Origin: Flavobacterium luteolum
GTDB lineage: Bacteria; Bacteroidota; Bacteroidia; Flavobacteriales; Flavobacteriaceae
NCBI RefSeq assembly: GCF_027111275.1
Contig: NZ_CP114286.1
Coordinates: 2,418,001-2,482,000 of the forward strand
Direction of reading: 5' to 3'
Length of the DNA stretch: 64,000 bases
The translations under genes and the position numbers were made by a program. Of this stretch, positions 36,227 through 45,286 are shown piece by piece; the stretch's first letter is position 1, and the number at the start of each line of letters is the position of its first letter. The notes below the pieces were generated by a model. That model saw only the letters and a program-made list of their open reading frames with translations. It made no database searches and was not told the DNA's origin.

Positions 36227-36697
36227 TTATAAAATTTTAATACTTAAACCTTTCAGCGTCTGCCAGCCTTCTTTGTCCGTCAAGCGAATCATAAAATGAT
36301 AATCGCCTGGATCAACATCTGCAGGAATGGTGATTTGTGCTGTTGCTTCGTAAGTTTTCACACCATTTGGAATAGTATAATTGTTGATGAAAAGCATTGG
36401 TTTTACAGGACTTTTTACAGCTTCCATTTCACATGTTGTTACTTCTGTACTATGTGTATGATGATCGAAATTGTGATGAATATCAAGACTGTAAGAACCC
36501 AGAGCGACATTATCATTAAAAGTAGCTTTGAAAGTGAAGGTCTTTCCGCGTTCGACTGTACTACATTGAATCGGAAAAGCATTTGCTCCAGTACTATCAA
36601 TTACGGGATATTCGCTGTCGATTTCGGCTTTGTCGCTGGAGCAGGATGAAATAAAAGTAAGAGCCAAAATGCCCATTAAAAGCTTTAATTTTTTCAT
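36227..36697 (-). CDS. DUF4625 lipoprotein (first)
   Basis: 156 residues. Lipobox LTFISSCSS. An Ig-like beta-sandwich follows with FTFKATFNDNVALGSYSLDIHHNFDHHTHSTE (five His in 10 residues), then ITIPADVDPGDYHFMIRLTDKEGW. The His cluster suggests zinc or copper contact at the surface. The gene ends 10 bp before the ZnuD-like receptor start, so they are co-transcribed. Confidence 0.82.
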   Translation of the reverse strand: MKKLKLLMGILALTFISSCSSDKAEIDSEYPVIDSTGANAFPIQCSTVERGKTFTFKATFNDNVALGSYSLDIHHNFDHHTHSTEVTTCEMEAVKSPVKPMLFINNYTIPNGVKTYEATAQITIPADVDPGDYHFMIRLTDKEGWQTLKGLSIKIL

Positions 36698-36702
36698 GTT
36701 TT

Positions 36703-37131
36703 CTAATTTATAATGGTTAAGTTTTTCTTTACTTCCAGTTTGCTTCCGTTTTGATCGTTTACGATAATGATGAAGTCGTATTTGCCTTCTGCGGCATCTT
36801 CAGGAATATCAAAATGCTTATGCACATTGGCATTTTTTGCACCTGCATATTGTGTCCAAGTGATTTCGTGCGACCAAACTTTCGAGTATGTTTCGGTGCT
36901 TCTTTGTAGAATTTTTATTTGTACATTTTCGATTTTATCAGCGGCAGTTACTTCTGCATTAAAATGGAAATCTGCGCCAATAGTTGCTGTTTCGCTGTTG
37001 CTAAGACCAAGTTCGACTTTGTCAATAGTTGGAATTGCTTGTTTTTCTTCTGAATCGTCGTTACTGCAGCTTGTAAGAGCCATTGCAGCAAAGAGTGAAG
37101 CCAGAATGAGTTTTGTTGTTTTCATTTTTTC
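36703..37131 (-). CDS. DUF4625-like lipoprotein (second)
   Basis: About 142 residues from MKTTKLILASL (ATG 37125-37131 region; an ATG 18-24 bases further up is also in frame). Lipobox AAMALTSCSN. The beta-sandwich has VELGLSNSETATIGADFHFNAEVTAADKIENVQIKIL and HKHFDIPEDAAEGKYDFIIIVNDQNG, parallel to the neighbouring DUF4625 protein but without its His cluster. The 3' end is 5 bp from the next gene: tight operon. Confidence 0.78.
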   Translation of the reverse strand, partial: EKMKTTKLILASLFAAMALTSCSNDDSEEKQAIPTIDKVELGLSNSETATIGADFHFNAEVTAADKIENVQIKILQRSTETYSKVWSHEITWTQYAGAKNANVHKHFDIPEDAAEGKYDFIIIVNDQNGSKLEVKKNLTIIN

Positions 37132-37149
37132 TAATTTGATTTTGATCAT

Positions 37150-37560
37150 TTTATAAAGGGTATTTGGGTTATGTAAGAAGCCTATTTCAATGTTTATAAG
37201 TCCCAGAGGGGCAAAATATTGGCAACAATAGATTTGTCATTTTGGGTAAGTCCCAGCGGGACGAAATATTTATAGAAAAGTATTTATGACGTATGCAAAA
37301 GCCTCAGAGAGGCGACATATATGTTTTCTCTAGTTAAAACAGCATAGCCGCAACTAAAAACCTAAATTGGGATTTAGTTCGAATGCAGTAAATCGATAAA
37401 AATTGGAAAGTGTTTTTTGTGTAGAAAAAGCTATTTCAATATCAACACATTATATTAAATGCTTAAATGAATAAAATAGCCGTTGAATGTTTTAAGATTT
37501 TGAAATCCTATAAACAACTAAATAGCCGAATTGCAAAACAATCGGGAACACAAAAAAATA
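37150..37560. other. Intergenic gap within the zinc locus
   Basis: 411 bp without a credible ORF. It contains three related short hairpins (37199, 37249, 37300). No clear promoter was found for the DUF4625 genes, so they may be read from the upstream promoter at 37969-37998 or from an unrecognised one here. Confidence 0.6.
37199..37320. repeat. Three spaced copies of a tcccagcgggacgaaatatt unit
   Basis: Copies start at 37199 (agtcccagaggggc), 37249 (agtcccagcgggac) and 37300 (agcctcagagaggc), spaced 50-51 bp. Each is a tiny stem (TCCC-ag-GGGA type) followed by gaaatatt-like bases. The even spacing suggests duplication. Confidence 0.7.
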
Positions 37561-37911
37561 CTAAAGTGTAAATGGCGGGGCTCGAAGTGAGAAAAGCGCC
37601 CCTTTAAAAATTACAAAATGCGGTTTGCTGTAAAAGCTGATCTGTTTTACAACAGGATTATTCTTGAAAAACTGAAAAGCATTGAATTCAAATGTGCCAA
37701 CTGCGCTGAATTTGAAATCGCAAAGCGAGCATTTATGAAAAGAATGCAGTTTGGCTTTAAATTGTGGTTTTTCGGAAACAGAAAACTCTAATTTCTCTTT
37801 GCAATTATGAATGTCTAAAATATGCTCATACGAATGGACAGCCGGAAAAAGTATTGCGAACAATACAATCAAAGGCATTAAGAGATTTATAAATTTAAGT
37901 TTCTTTTTCAT
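37561..37911 (-). CDS. Small His/Cys-rich membrane/secreted protein
   Basis: 116 residues with N-terminal hydrophobic helix (FINLLMPLIVLFAILFPAV). It then has HSYEHILDIHNCKEK, HSFHKCSLCDFKF (CxxC with flanking His) and the end FSLRAPPFTL. Same plan as 657-1010. It is the first gene after the operator-covered promoter at 37956-38008. A periplasmic zinc-binding helper is the inference from context. Confidence 0.75.
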   Translation of the reverse strand: MKKKLKFINLLMPLIVLFAILFPAVHSYEHILDIHNCKEKLEFSVSEKPQFKAKLHSFHKCSLCDFKFSAVGTFEFNAFQFFKNNPVVKQISFYSKPHFVIFKGALFSLRAPPFTL

Positions 37912-37955
37912 TCGTGAAGATTAACTTCTAGATTAGGTATTTTTATATTGTTTAA

Positions 37956-38008
37956 TGCAATAGTGTTGCAAATATAGAAATGTTATTTTTAAATGCAATG
38001 TTGTTGCA
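37956..38008 (-). promoter_or_regulatory. Promoter with two Zur-like operators
   Basis: On the minus strand, TTG (37998-37996), 19 bp, TATATTTG (37976-37969): an exact Bacteroidota promoter. Two palindromes TGCAA-N5-TTGCA lie at 37956-37970 and 37994-38008, one overlapping the -7 box and one containing the -33 TTG. Occupation would block RNA polymerase. Given the zinc-type genes downstream, a Fur-family zinc repressor (Zur) is the likely ligand (inference). Confidence 0.75.
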
Positions 38009-38069
38009 GTAATTGTTTGCGAAAAATTAATGCTTTTGCTAATTTTAGCAAATCTTATATTCCTTAAAA

Positions 38070-40637
38070 ATGAAAATTTTCTACAGCCTTCTTTGTTTTT
38101 TTATCTTGATTTTCAATGGTTTTTCTCAGTCAAAAGCAGATGAATTATTTGAAAACGGTGTTTCTGAGCAGCTGGCACATTTTCGTAAAAAACAGATTTC
38201 AGATCTTCAATACATTTTGTCTTTTGAAATTCCGAATCAGAAAACAGAAAATATAAACTCTCAATTATTTGTAAACTTGAATTTATCTGATTTAAGTCAG
38301 CCTTTAATTTTAGATTTTAAAGAGAAAACATCCAATATAAAAACGGTTGAAGCAAATGGGAAAAAGCTTTCGATTGTTCATGAAAACGGACATATTATAA
38401 TTCCGGTTTCCGCTTTGATTTTAGGAAAAAATACATTTTCAATTTCATTTATTGCAGGTAATTTGTCATTAAACAGAAACGACGATTTCTTATATACTTT
38501 ATTAGTTCCAGATCGCGCCAGTACTTTATTTCCTTGCTTTGATCAGCCAGATTTAAAAGCAACCTATAAATTGAAACTTTCTGTGCCAAAAGATTGGTCG
38601 GTTTTGGCTGGAGCCAACGTTGTAGAGAAATTGGATAAAGGTGATTTTACGTCTTACACTTTTGGAGAATCGGACAAAATGAGTACCTATTTATTCTCTT
38701 TCGTTGCAGGAAAATTTAAAAGCGCGACACAAAAGCCAGGTTTAGAAATGACGATGTTGTATCGTGAAAATAGTCCGGAGAAATTTCGCGTAAGCGCTGA
38801 TACTATTTTCAATTTACATCAACAATCTTTAGACTTTTTAGAAAAATATACGAATTATAAATTTCCGTTTCAAAAGTTAGATTTTGCTTCGATTCCTGTT
38901 TTTCAATATGGCGGAATGGAACATGTTGGTGCAATTCAATACAGAGAATCGACTTTGTTTTTGGATAACAGTGCAACTGACAGCGAGAAATTAAACCGAG
39001 CAAAACTCATCGCACACGAAACTTCACACATGTGGTTTGGCGATTTGGTAACCATGAAATGGTTTGACGACGTTTGGATGAAAGAGGTTTTTGCCAATTT
39101 TATGGCCGATAAAATCATGAATCCGATTTTTCCGAAAGTCAATCATAATCTGCAGTTTTTTACGGCGCATTATCCGAGCGCTTACGCGGAAGATCGATCT
39201 TTAGGAACACATCCGATCAAGCAGCATTTGGCGAATTTGAAAGATGCAGGTTCGCTTTACGGAGCTATTATTTACAACAAAGCACCCATTATGATGCGTC
39301 AGTTAGAAGCTTCGATGGGAAAGGAAGCGTTCCAGAAAGGAATTCAAAAATACATTCTAAAATACGCCAACGACAATGCTGATTGGAATAATCTGGTAGA
39401 ACTTCTTGATGCTGAAACTCCGCTTGATATGAAAAAATGGAGCGATGTATGGGTAAATAAATCGGGGAGAGCCATTTTTACGGATCAAATAGAATATGAT
39501 GCTAAAAACCGAATTAAAAGCTTTGAAATCCAGCAAAAAGCAGAAGATAAATCAGAGAATATCTGGCCTCAGGTTTTTCAGATTGGTTTAGTTTATGCTA
39601 AAGAGGTAAAAGTATTATCAGTCAATATTAATGATAAAAGTACAGTTATAAAAGAAGCTATCGGACTTGAAAAACCGCTTGCTGTTGTTTACAATTATAA
39701 TGGTTTTGGATACGGTGTTTTTCCGCTTGACGGGAATAATTTAAATTATATTGCTGATTTAAAAGAGGAAATGGCGAGAGCTTCCAGTTATAGTAATCTT
39801 TACGAAAACACTTTGATTGGGAATGTTTCGCCAGAAAAAGCTTTTGAATGTTTTTTAAGAGGAATTCAGACGGAGCAAAATGAATTGGTTTTGCGAATAG
39901 CGACGGGAAGTTTAAATACGATCTATTGGAGATTTTTAACCGAAAAACAGCAGAATAAATTGCAGAAAAAACTTGAAGGCGTTTTATACGAGCGTTTGCA
40001 GGCTAATTTATCATCTAACATCAAAAAGACATTATTCGGATTGTTCAGTTCGATTGCGTATTCTAATTCGGCGAAAGCCAGTTTGTATAAGGTTTGGAAT
40101 AGAGAAATCTCGGTTCCGAATTTGAAATTAAACGAAGACGATTACACCAATATGGCGATGAATCTGGCGATTTTCAACCATTCAAAAGCCGATGAAATCT
40201 TGGAGAAAACCAGAACTTCATTTACCAATCCAGACAAACAAAAGCGTTTTGAGTTTTTGCTTCCATCATTATCTAAAGATGAATCGGTTCGAAATGCGTT
40301 TATGGAATCTTTAAAAAACGATGCAAACCGTGAGAAAGAATCTTGGGTTTCGGTTGGTTTGGCAAATATTCATCATCCGCTTCGTCATGAAAGTGCGCAG
40401 AAATATATTAGATTTTCATTAGATTTGGTTGATGAAATTCAGCGAACAGGAGATATTTTCTTTCCGAAAGACTGGCTGGATAATACAGTTGGGAAATATT
40501 CGTCGAAATATGCTTTTGATGAAGTGCAAAGATTCTTAAAAGAAAACCCTAATTTTAGTCCGATCTTGAAACGCAAATTGTTTCAGGCGACAGATTTGCT
40601 TTATAAAGCACAAAATATTAAAAAAGAAACCGAATGA
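38070..40637 (+). CDS. M1 family aminopeptidase
   Basis: 855 residues with signal peptide (1-19, ending FNGFSQ). Domain I beta-saddle comes first, then the substrate motif FQYGGMEHVGAIQYRE. Zinc site H316-E317-x-x-H320 with E339 (HETSH...WMKEVFANF). A C-terminal helical domain completes the ERAP-like fold. The family removes N-terminal residues from peptides; here it would act in the periplasm or outside. It overlaps the DUF58 gene by 4 bases (ATGA). Confidence 0.93.
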   Translation: MKIFYSLLCFFILIFNGFSQSKADELFENGVSEQLAHFRKKQISDLQYILSFEIPNQKTENINSQLFVNLNLSDLSQPLILDFKEKTSNIKTVEANGKKLSIVHENGHIIIPVSALILGKNTFSISFIAGNLSLNRNDDFLYTLLVPDRASTLFPCFDQPDLKATYKLKLSVPKDWSVLAGANVVEKLDKGDFTSYTFGESDKMSTYLFSFVAGKFKSATQKPGLEMTMLYRENSPEKFRVSADTIFNLHQQSLDFLEKYTNYKFPFQKLDFASIPVFQYGGMEHVGAIQYRESTLFLDNSATDSEKLNRAKLIAHETSHMWFGDLVTMKWFDDVWMKEVFANFMADKIMNPIFPKVNHNLQFFTAHYPSAYAEDRSLGTHPIKQHLANLKDAGSLYGAIIYNKAPIMMRQLEASMGKEAFQKGIQKYILKYANDNADWNNLVELLDAETPLDMKKWSDVWVNKSGRAIFTDQIEYDAKNRIKSFEIQQKAEDKSENIWPQVFQIGLVYAKEVKVLSVNINDKSTVIKEAIGLEKPLAVVYNYNGFGYGVFPLDGNNLNYIADLKEEMARASSYSNLYENTLIGNVSPEKAFECFLRGIQTEQNELVLRIATGSLNTIYWRFLTEKQQNKLQKKLEGVLYERLQANLSSNIKKTLFGLFSSIAYSNSAKASLYKVWNREISVPNLKLNEDDYTNMAMNLAIFNHSKADEILEKTRTSFTNPDKQKRFEFLLPSLSKDESVRNAFMESLKNDANREKESWVSVGLANIHHPLRHESAQKYIRFSLDLVDEIQRTGDIFFPKDWLDNTVGKYSSKYAFDEVQRFLKENPNFSPILKRKLFQATDLLYKAQNIKKETE

Positions 40638-41560
40638 AAATCGAATCGGAAATAGAGAAAGTCTCGAGTTTTCAGCATCTAGAAATGCTGGCGAATCAGG
40701 TTGTGGAAGGTTTTATATCGGGAATGCACAAGAGTCCGTTTCATGGATTTTCGGCCGAATTTGCCGAACATAAAGTCTATAACGCTGGAGAAAGCACCAA
40801 ACATATCGACTGGAAATTGTTTGCCAAAACCGATCGTTTGTATACGAAACGTTTTGAGGAAGAAACCAATTTGCGCTGTCATCTAATCGTTGATAATTCG
40901 TCATCGATGCATTATCCTGAACTGAAATCGAATCAGCCTTTTTATGAAAAGAAGATTGGTTTTGCGGTTTTGGCTTCGGCGGTTTTAATGAATATTTTAA
41001 AGAAACAGCGTGATGCGGTCGGTTTGAGCGTTTTCTCAGATAAATACGAATATTACGCACCAGAGAAAGGAAGCGATCGCCATCATAGAATGCTTTTGAA
41101 TAAACTGGAAGAATTATTGGTTCAGCCAAAAGTCAAAAAAACGACTGATACGATTACCTATCTGCATCAGATTGCTGAGAAAATACATCGACGTTCGATG
41201 ATTATTTTGTTTACCGATATGTTTCAGACTGAAGATGATGAAAAGCTTTTTAATGCATTGCAGCATCTTAAACATAATAAACACAAAGTAGTTTTATTTC
41301 ATGTAGTTGATAACGAAACCGAATTGAAGTTTGATTTTGATAACACGCCAAGAAAGTTTATCGACTTAGAATCAGGAGAAGAGGTTTCGATTTTTGCTGA
41401 TAATGTAAAAGAGCAATATGAAAAAAGGGTAGAAGCTTATTTTAAAAACTTGGCTTTAACCTGCGCAAAGAACCAAATTAAGTACGTTCCAGTAAATGTT
41501 GGCGATAATTTTGAAAAAATATTGACTACATATTTGGTTGAAAAACAAAACTTTGGCTAA
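40634..41560 (+). CDS. DUF58 domain protein
   Basis: 308 residues without TMs. MHKSPFHGFSAEFAEHKVYNAGESTKHIDWKLFAKTDRLYTKRFEEE is the DUF58 core. A VWA-like metal site follows (LIVDNSSSMH, IILFTDMFQ). DUF58 genes usually sit with a MoxR ATPase and BatA/B proteins, but none is in this window. Translationally coupled to the aminopeptidase. Confidence 0.9.
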   Translation: MKIESEIEKVSSFQHLEMLANQVVEGFISGMHKSPFHGFSAEFAEHKVYNAGESTKHIDWKLFAKTDRLYTKRFEEETNLRCHLIVDNSSSMHYPELKSNQPFYEKKIGFAVLASAVLMNILKKQRDAVGLSVFSDKYEYYAPEKGSDRHHRMLLNKLEELLVQPKVKKTTDTITYLHQIAEKIHRRSMIILFTDMFQTEDDEKLFNALQHLKHNKHKVVLFHVVDNETELKFDFDNTPRKFIDLESGEEVSIFADNVKEQYEKRVEAYFKNLALTCAKNQIKYVPVNVGDNFEKILTTYLVEKQNFG

Positions 41561-41598
41561 TATTTATAAAAATAATTTCATTTTTTTTATAAAAACAC

Positions 41599-41628
41599 TT
41601 GCAGAAACGAAATTCTGTTATATCTTTG
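41599..41628 (+). promoter_or_regulatory. Promoter of tRNA-Asp copy 1
   Basis: TTG 41599-41601, 19 bp, TATCTTTG 41621-41628. The 19-bp spacer is almost identical to that of copy 2. Confidence 0.85.
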
Positions 41629-41646
41629 CAACCGCAATAACGCAGA

Positions 41647-41720
41647 GGTTTGGTAGTTCAGTTGGTTAGAATACATGCCTGTCACGCATGGGGTCGCGGG
41701 TTCGAGTCCCGTCCAGACCG
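41647..41720 (+). tRNA. tRNA-Asp (GTC), copy 1
   Basis: 74 nt, acceptor GGTTTGG / CCAGACC with discriminator G, anticodon GTC at 41681-41683, T-loop GTTCGAGTC. CCA is not encoded. Identical in sequence to copy 2. Confidence 0.97.
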
Positions 41721-41731
41721 CAATATTGGGG

Positions 41732-41759
41732 AAGCCTTTCTGTTAAGAAAGGCTTTTTT
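41732..41759 (+). terminator. Terminator of tRNA-Asp copy 1
   Basis: AAGCCTTTC / GAAAGGCTT stem with T run. Confidence 0.9.
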
Positions 41760-42348
41760 GCCCAAATACGGTATCTAAGATTAGTTGTGTTGTTTTGCTA
41801 CGACTTTGTAACTCGTAGCTGGTTTAGTAGTTAGACCAATGAAAAGCTTTCCACTTTTGTGGATGGCTTTTTTGATTTAAAACCTTTTGTAAAAGGCAAA
41901 TTCCAATTCCTAAATACTCGTTGAAAATTCCAAATTCCAAAATTGGATTGTGAAGATTTAAACGCAAAGAGCGCTAAGATTTACGCAAAGTTCACAAAGA
42001 TATTTTTTAAAGAATGCAAAGTCGCAAAGTTTTCAATTTAGAAAGTTTTGCGATTTTTTTTGCGTAATTCTGATTTTTACATAAAGTTTGTCATTTCGAG
42101 GGACGAGAAATCTTCGTAAGTAACTCCACAAAGATTTTTCATTTATCTATTAAACATAGCCCGCGGTTGAAACCACGGGCTATGTTTAGTAAAAATTTAA
42201 AAAAAAACTTTGCGAACTTCGCGTAGACCTTTGCGCACTTCGCGGTTAAAAAGAAAGAAACTTCTTCTTTTTTGCTTTTAAAGTGAATTTTTAAAATATT
42301 GGAATTTAATCGATTAAAAATTTCTTGAAATTTTATTTGAAAAAACGC
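41760..42348. repeat. Repeat-filled spacer between the tRNA-Asp copies
   Basis: No gene. It holds a half copy of the gtcatttcgagggacgag element (about 42090), a cgcaaag-family inverted pair (about 41958-42255), and a 17-bp hairpin AAACATAGCCCG / CGGGCTATGTTT at 42152-42187. Confidence 0.65.
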
Positions 42349-42378
42349 TTGCAGAAACGAAATTCTGTTGTATTTTTG
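42349..42378 (+). promoter_or_regulatory. Promoter of tRNA-Asp copy 2
   Basis: TTG 42349-42351, 19 bp, TATTTTTG 42371-42378. Confidence 0.85.
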
Positions 42379-42395
42379 CACTCGCAATAACGCAG

Positions 42396-42469
42396 GGTTT
42401 GGTAGTTCAGTTGGTTAGAATACATGCCTGTCACGCATGGGGTCGCGGGTTCGAGTCCCGTCCAGACCG
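42396..42469 (+). tRNA. tRNA-Asp (GTC), copy 2
   Basis: 74 nt, same sequence as copy 1, anticodon GTC at 42430-42432. The shared upstream DNA (from the -33 TTG onward) shows that a whole transcription unit was duplicated, 749 bp apart. Confidence 0.97.
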
Positions 42470-42480
42470 CCTAAGTTGTT

Positions 42481-42515
42481 AAAGCCTTTCTTAACGGAAA
42501 GGCTTTTTTTTTTTT
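42481..42515 (+). terminator. Terminator of tRNA-Asp copy 2
   Basis: AAAGCCTTTC / GAAAGGCTTT stem followed by a 12-T run. Confidence 0.9.
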
Positions 42516-42521
42516 GGTTTA

Positions 42522-42688
42522 ACCGCAAAGGTCGCAAGGTTTCTTTCTTAAGATCATGTTTATAAACGCAAAGTTCGCAAAGCTTTGTGGAAACAGCTTT
42601 GCAAACTTTTATAAACCTTGCTTTAAAAAAAAGCTTTGCTCCCGATAGCTATCGGGATTGCGTAGACCTTAGCGCTCTTTGCGGTTAA
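42522..42688. repeat. cgcaaag-family inverted repeat with palindrome
   Basis: Outer arms AACCGCAAAG / CTTTGCGGTT. An exact TCCCGATAGCTATCGGGA palindrome at 42640-42657 lies in the right half. Same family as 62459-62746. Confidence 0.7.
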
Positions 42689-42748
42689 ATCTACAATCCA
42701 ATTTTCTTCTTATCTTTAATATCACAAAAAGTGCTATATTAAACACCA

Positions 42749-43570
42749 ATGGAACATTCTGGTCAGAAACTCGATAAATACTACATCAGGAAAGTAGATG
42801 CTGATAAAAAAAGTATATACTGCCACCACGATTTAATGGGTGAATTATTTATTCCGCCACACAGGCATGTTAAAGCACAATTGCTTTATGCAGAAGGAGA
42901 TGTTGTTTTTGTGACTACAGAAACCAAAACGTATTTTTTGCCGGCAAGACATTTTATCTGGATTCCGAGTGGAGTGGAGCATAGCATTGAGCCGAAATCG
43001 GAAAGTGTGACAATGCGAAATCTGTATTTTCCGGTAGAAAAGGACGAAGATGACTTTTATAAAGTAGAAGGAATTTATCCCGTTAATAATTTATTGTTGC
43101 AAATGATGCTTTTTACCAATCGATGGAATGGTGATCTTAAAAAAGGGACTCCGAACTTTGCCATTGCCAAAGCGATAAAAGCGATTCTACCGCAAATATG
43201 CACCAATAATCTTCCTTTAGAATTACCACAGCCAAAAGACAAACGACTTAGTAAAATCCTTCGTTATATTGAAAATAACCTAGGAGAAACGATTCTCTTT
43301 GCCGATGTAGCTCACGAATTCGGTTTCAGCGAACGCTCTTTATATCGCTTGTTTCAAAAAGATCTTGGCATGTCGTTTATTCAATATTATACGATTAGAA
43401 GAATTCTTAAAGCGATCGAACTATTATTAGAAAGAAAACTTTCGGTAAAAGAGGTAGCCGAAGAAGTTGGTTACAATAGTGTTCCGACTTTCAGTAATAC
43501 TTTCTTCAAGATTTTAGGACAAAGACCTTCCGATTACTTAAACGGAGAAGAGATTTTGGAAAGCAAATGA
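42749..43570 (+). CDS. AraC-family regulator
   Basis: 273 residues. A cupin-like sensor half (about 20-100, HRHVKAQLLYAEGDVVFVTTE, WIPSGVEHSI) is followed by a double HTH (about 170-265, FADVAHEFGFSERSLYRLFQKDLGMSF and SVKEVAEEVGYNSVPTFSNTFFKILGQRPSDY). It lies directly upstream of a tripartite drug-pump operon, which it probably controls in response to a small ligand. The 273-bp gap contains a repeat hairpin. Confidence 0.92.
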   Translation: MEHSGQKLDKYYIRKVDADKKSIYCHHDLMGELFIPPHRHVKAQLLYAEGDVVFVTTETKTYFLPARHFIWIPSGVEHSIEPKSESVTMRNLYFPVEKDEDDFYKVEGIYPVNNLLLQMMLFTNRWNGDLKKGTPNFAIAKAIKAILPQICTNNLPLELPQPKDKRLSKILRYIENNLGETILFADVAHEFGFSERSLYRLFQKDLGMSFIQYYTIRRILKAIELLLERKLSVKEVAEEVGYNSVPTFSNTFFKILGQRPSDYLNGEEILESK

Positions 43571-43582
43571 TTTGTTTTTTCT

Positions 43583-43660
43583 CTCGCAGATTTGGCAGAT
43601 TAAGCAGATAATTAATGAATTAAAGTAAAAATCTGCAGAATCTGCCAAATCTCCGGGAGA
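43583..43660. repeat. gcagatttggcagatt hairpin
   Basis: CTCGCAGATTTGGCAGATT is mirrored by AATCTGCCAAATCTCCGGGAG with small mismatches. Confidence 0.65.
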
Positions 43661-43842
43661 AATCAAAAAATAATCACAATCAAAATCTATTTTGTAATAA
43701 ATTGTTTTTCAGTATCTTAATATAACGTTTTCGAAAAACACGATTTTAACATTTGTCTGAAATGAATATGTTCTTGGCTTTTTAGAATTATCAGTCACCA
43801 GAAAAATGAAGGAACTTTGCAGCATCAAATATTTAATTATTC

Positions 43843-45198
43843 ATGTTCCTTAAAACAACAAATTCTACAGACGATTGTTTTTCCAGAATCCTGCTGTTAT
43901 TCTTAATTGTATTAGCATTCAATGGCTTACAAGCGCAGGAAGTTCATACTGTTTCATTGCAAGAAGCTTTGAAGCTGGCTAAAGAAAACAACAAAAAAAT
44001 CCTCAGATCTCAATTGGAGGTCACGCTCTCAGAGCAGAATATCAAAGAAAGAAAAGAACTCCGACTGCCAGACGTACAGTTAAACGGCATGTATTCTCGA
44101 ATTACGAATATTACCGAATTCAAAGGAAGCGGGTTTTTAAAAGACAAAGAAGTTACACCGGCAATTCCTGAAATTTATGAGGTCAATTCGACTTTTAAAA
44201 TGCCAATTTATGCCGGAAATAAGATCAATAATGCCATCAAAATTGCCAATCAGGAAAGCGAAATAGCTAAAATAAAAACCGAAAAGGCTGAAAATGATAT
44301 CGAACTTGAAGTGGTGGCAAACTACTTGGCAATTTATAAAATGATGGAACTTCAGAAAATATTCGAAGAAAACATCAAAGAAGAAAAGAGCCGATTGAAA
44401 GAAGTGCAATCGCTTCAAAAACATGGAACGGTTACGAAAAACGAAGTTATTCGTGCCGAATTACAGCTTTCAGATCGCGAATTGAATGCGTTAACTAACT
44501 CCAAAAACATTAAAATCGCACTTCACGATCTGAAAACGCTGATCCAGATTCCAGAAAACGAAGAAATTGCAATCGATACAACGTCGAGTTTGGACGAAAT
44601 GAACGGTTTGGATCCGTATGATTTTTATATGAATAAAGCTTTGCAAAACGAAGAAATGCGTATTGCTAGTCAGGAATTGAATATCAGTAAAACCGAACTA
44701 AAAATGGTAAAAGGAAACTATTTGCCAAGCGTTCATTTCTTTGGGAATTACGGTTTTTATTATCCGAACTATAAATTCTTTCCGCCTAATCCGTATCTGT
44801 ATACTTTAGGACAGGTAGGTATTGAAGCCACTTTTGATCTTTCGTCTTTATATAAAAATAAAACCAAAATGGAGCAGGCGAGCACCAAAATCAAATGGCA
44901 GGAAATGCAGAATGAAATTGTAAAAGAGGAAATTCAAGACAAGTTGTATAAAGAGCATACGCAATATCAGGAGATTCTTGAAAAGTTCGTTGTTGTGGAC
45001 AAAGCACTGGATTTGGCTGACGAAAATTACCGTATTGTAAAGCTGAAATACTTAAATCAGCTGGTTTTAATTACCGAAATGGTTGATGCCGATAATGCTT
45101 TGCTTCAAGCGAAATACAACAAAATTTCTACGAGATTGGATGCGGTTTTAAAACATTACGAACTGCTTCATACGGCTGGAATGCTTCCGCAGAGCTAG
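43843..45198 (+). CDS. TolC-family outer-membrane efflux protein
   Basis: 451 residues with a signal peptide (to about 31, LQAQ). Two repeated OEP domains, mostly coiled coil, include VVANYLAIYKMMELQKIFEENIKEEKSRLKEVQSLQKHGTVTKNEVIRAELQLSDRELN. It forms the outer-membrane exit duct of the pump encoded by the next two genes. Confidence 0.92.
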   Translation: MFLKTTNSTDDCFSRILLLFLIVLAFNGLQAQEVHTVSLQEALKLAKENNKKILRSQLEVTLSEQNIKERKELRLPDVQLNGMYSRITNITEFKGSGFLKDKEVTPAIPEIYEVNSTFKMPIYAGNKINNAIKIANQESEIAKIKTEKAENDIELEVVANYLAIYKMMELQKIFEENIKEEKSRLKEVQSLQKHGTVTKNEVIRAELQLSDRELNALTNSKNIKIALHDLKTLIQIPENEEIAIDTTSSLDEMNGLDPYDFYMNKALQNEEMRIASQELNISKTELKMVKGNYLPSVHFFGNYGFYYPNYKFFPPNPYLYTLGQVGIEATFDLSSLYKNKTKMEQASTKIKWQEMQNEIVKEEIQDKLYKEHTQYQEILEKFVVVDKALDLADENYRIVKLKYLNQLVLITEMVDADNALLQAKYNKISTRLDAVLKHYELLHTAGMLPQS

Positions 45199-45286
45199 AT
45201 TGCGAAAGACTGGGCTAAAGCCTTAAGAAGAAAGAGACAAGAAGAAAGATTTTTAGGAAGAACTAAGTTAAAGAGAAAAGAAAAAG

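Noticed and set aside
42139..42387. 82-codon minus-strand ORF between the tRNA-Asp copies
   Set aside because: It lies wholly in hairpin repeats and a tRNA promoter; the low-complexity product follows from the repeats.
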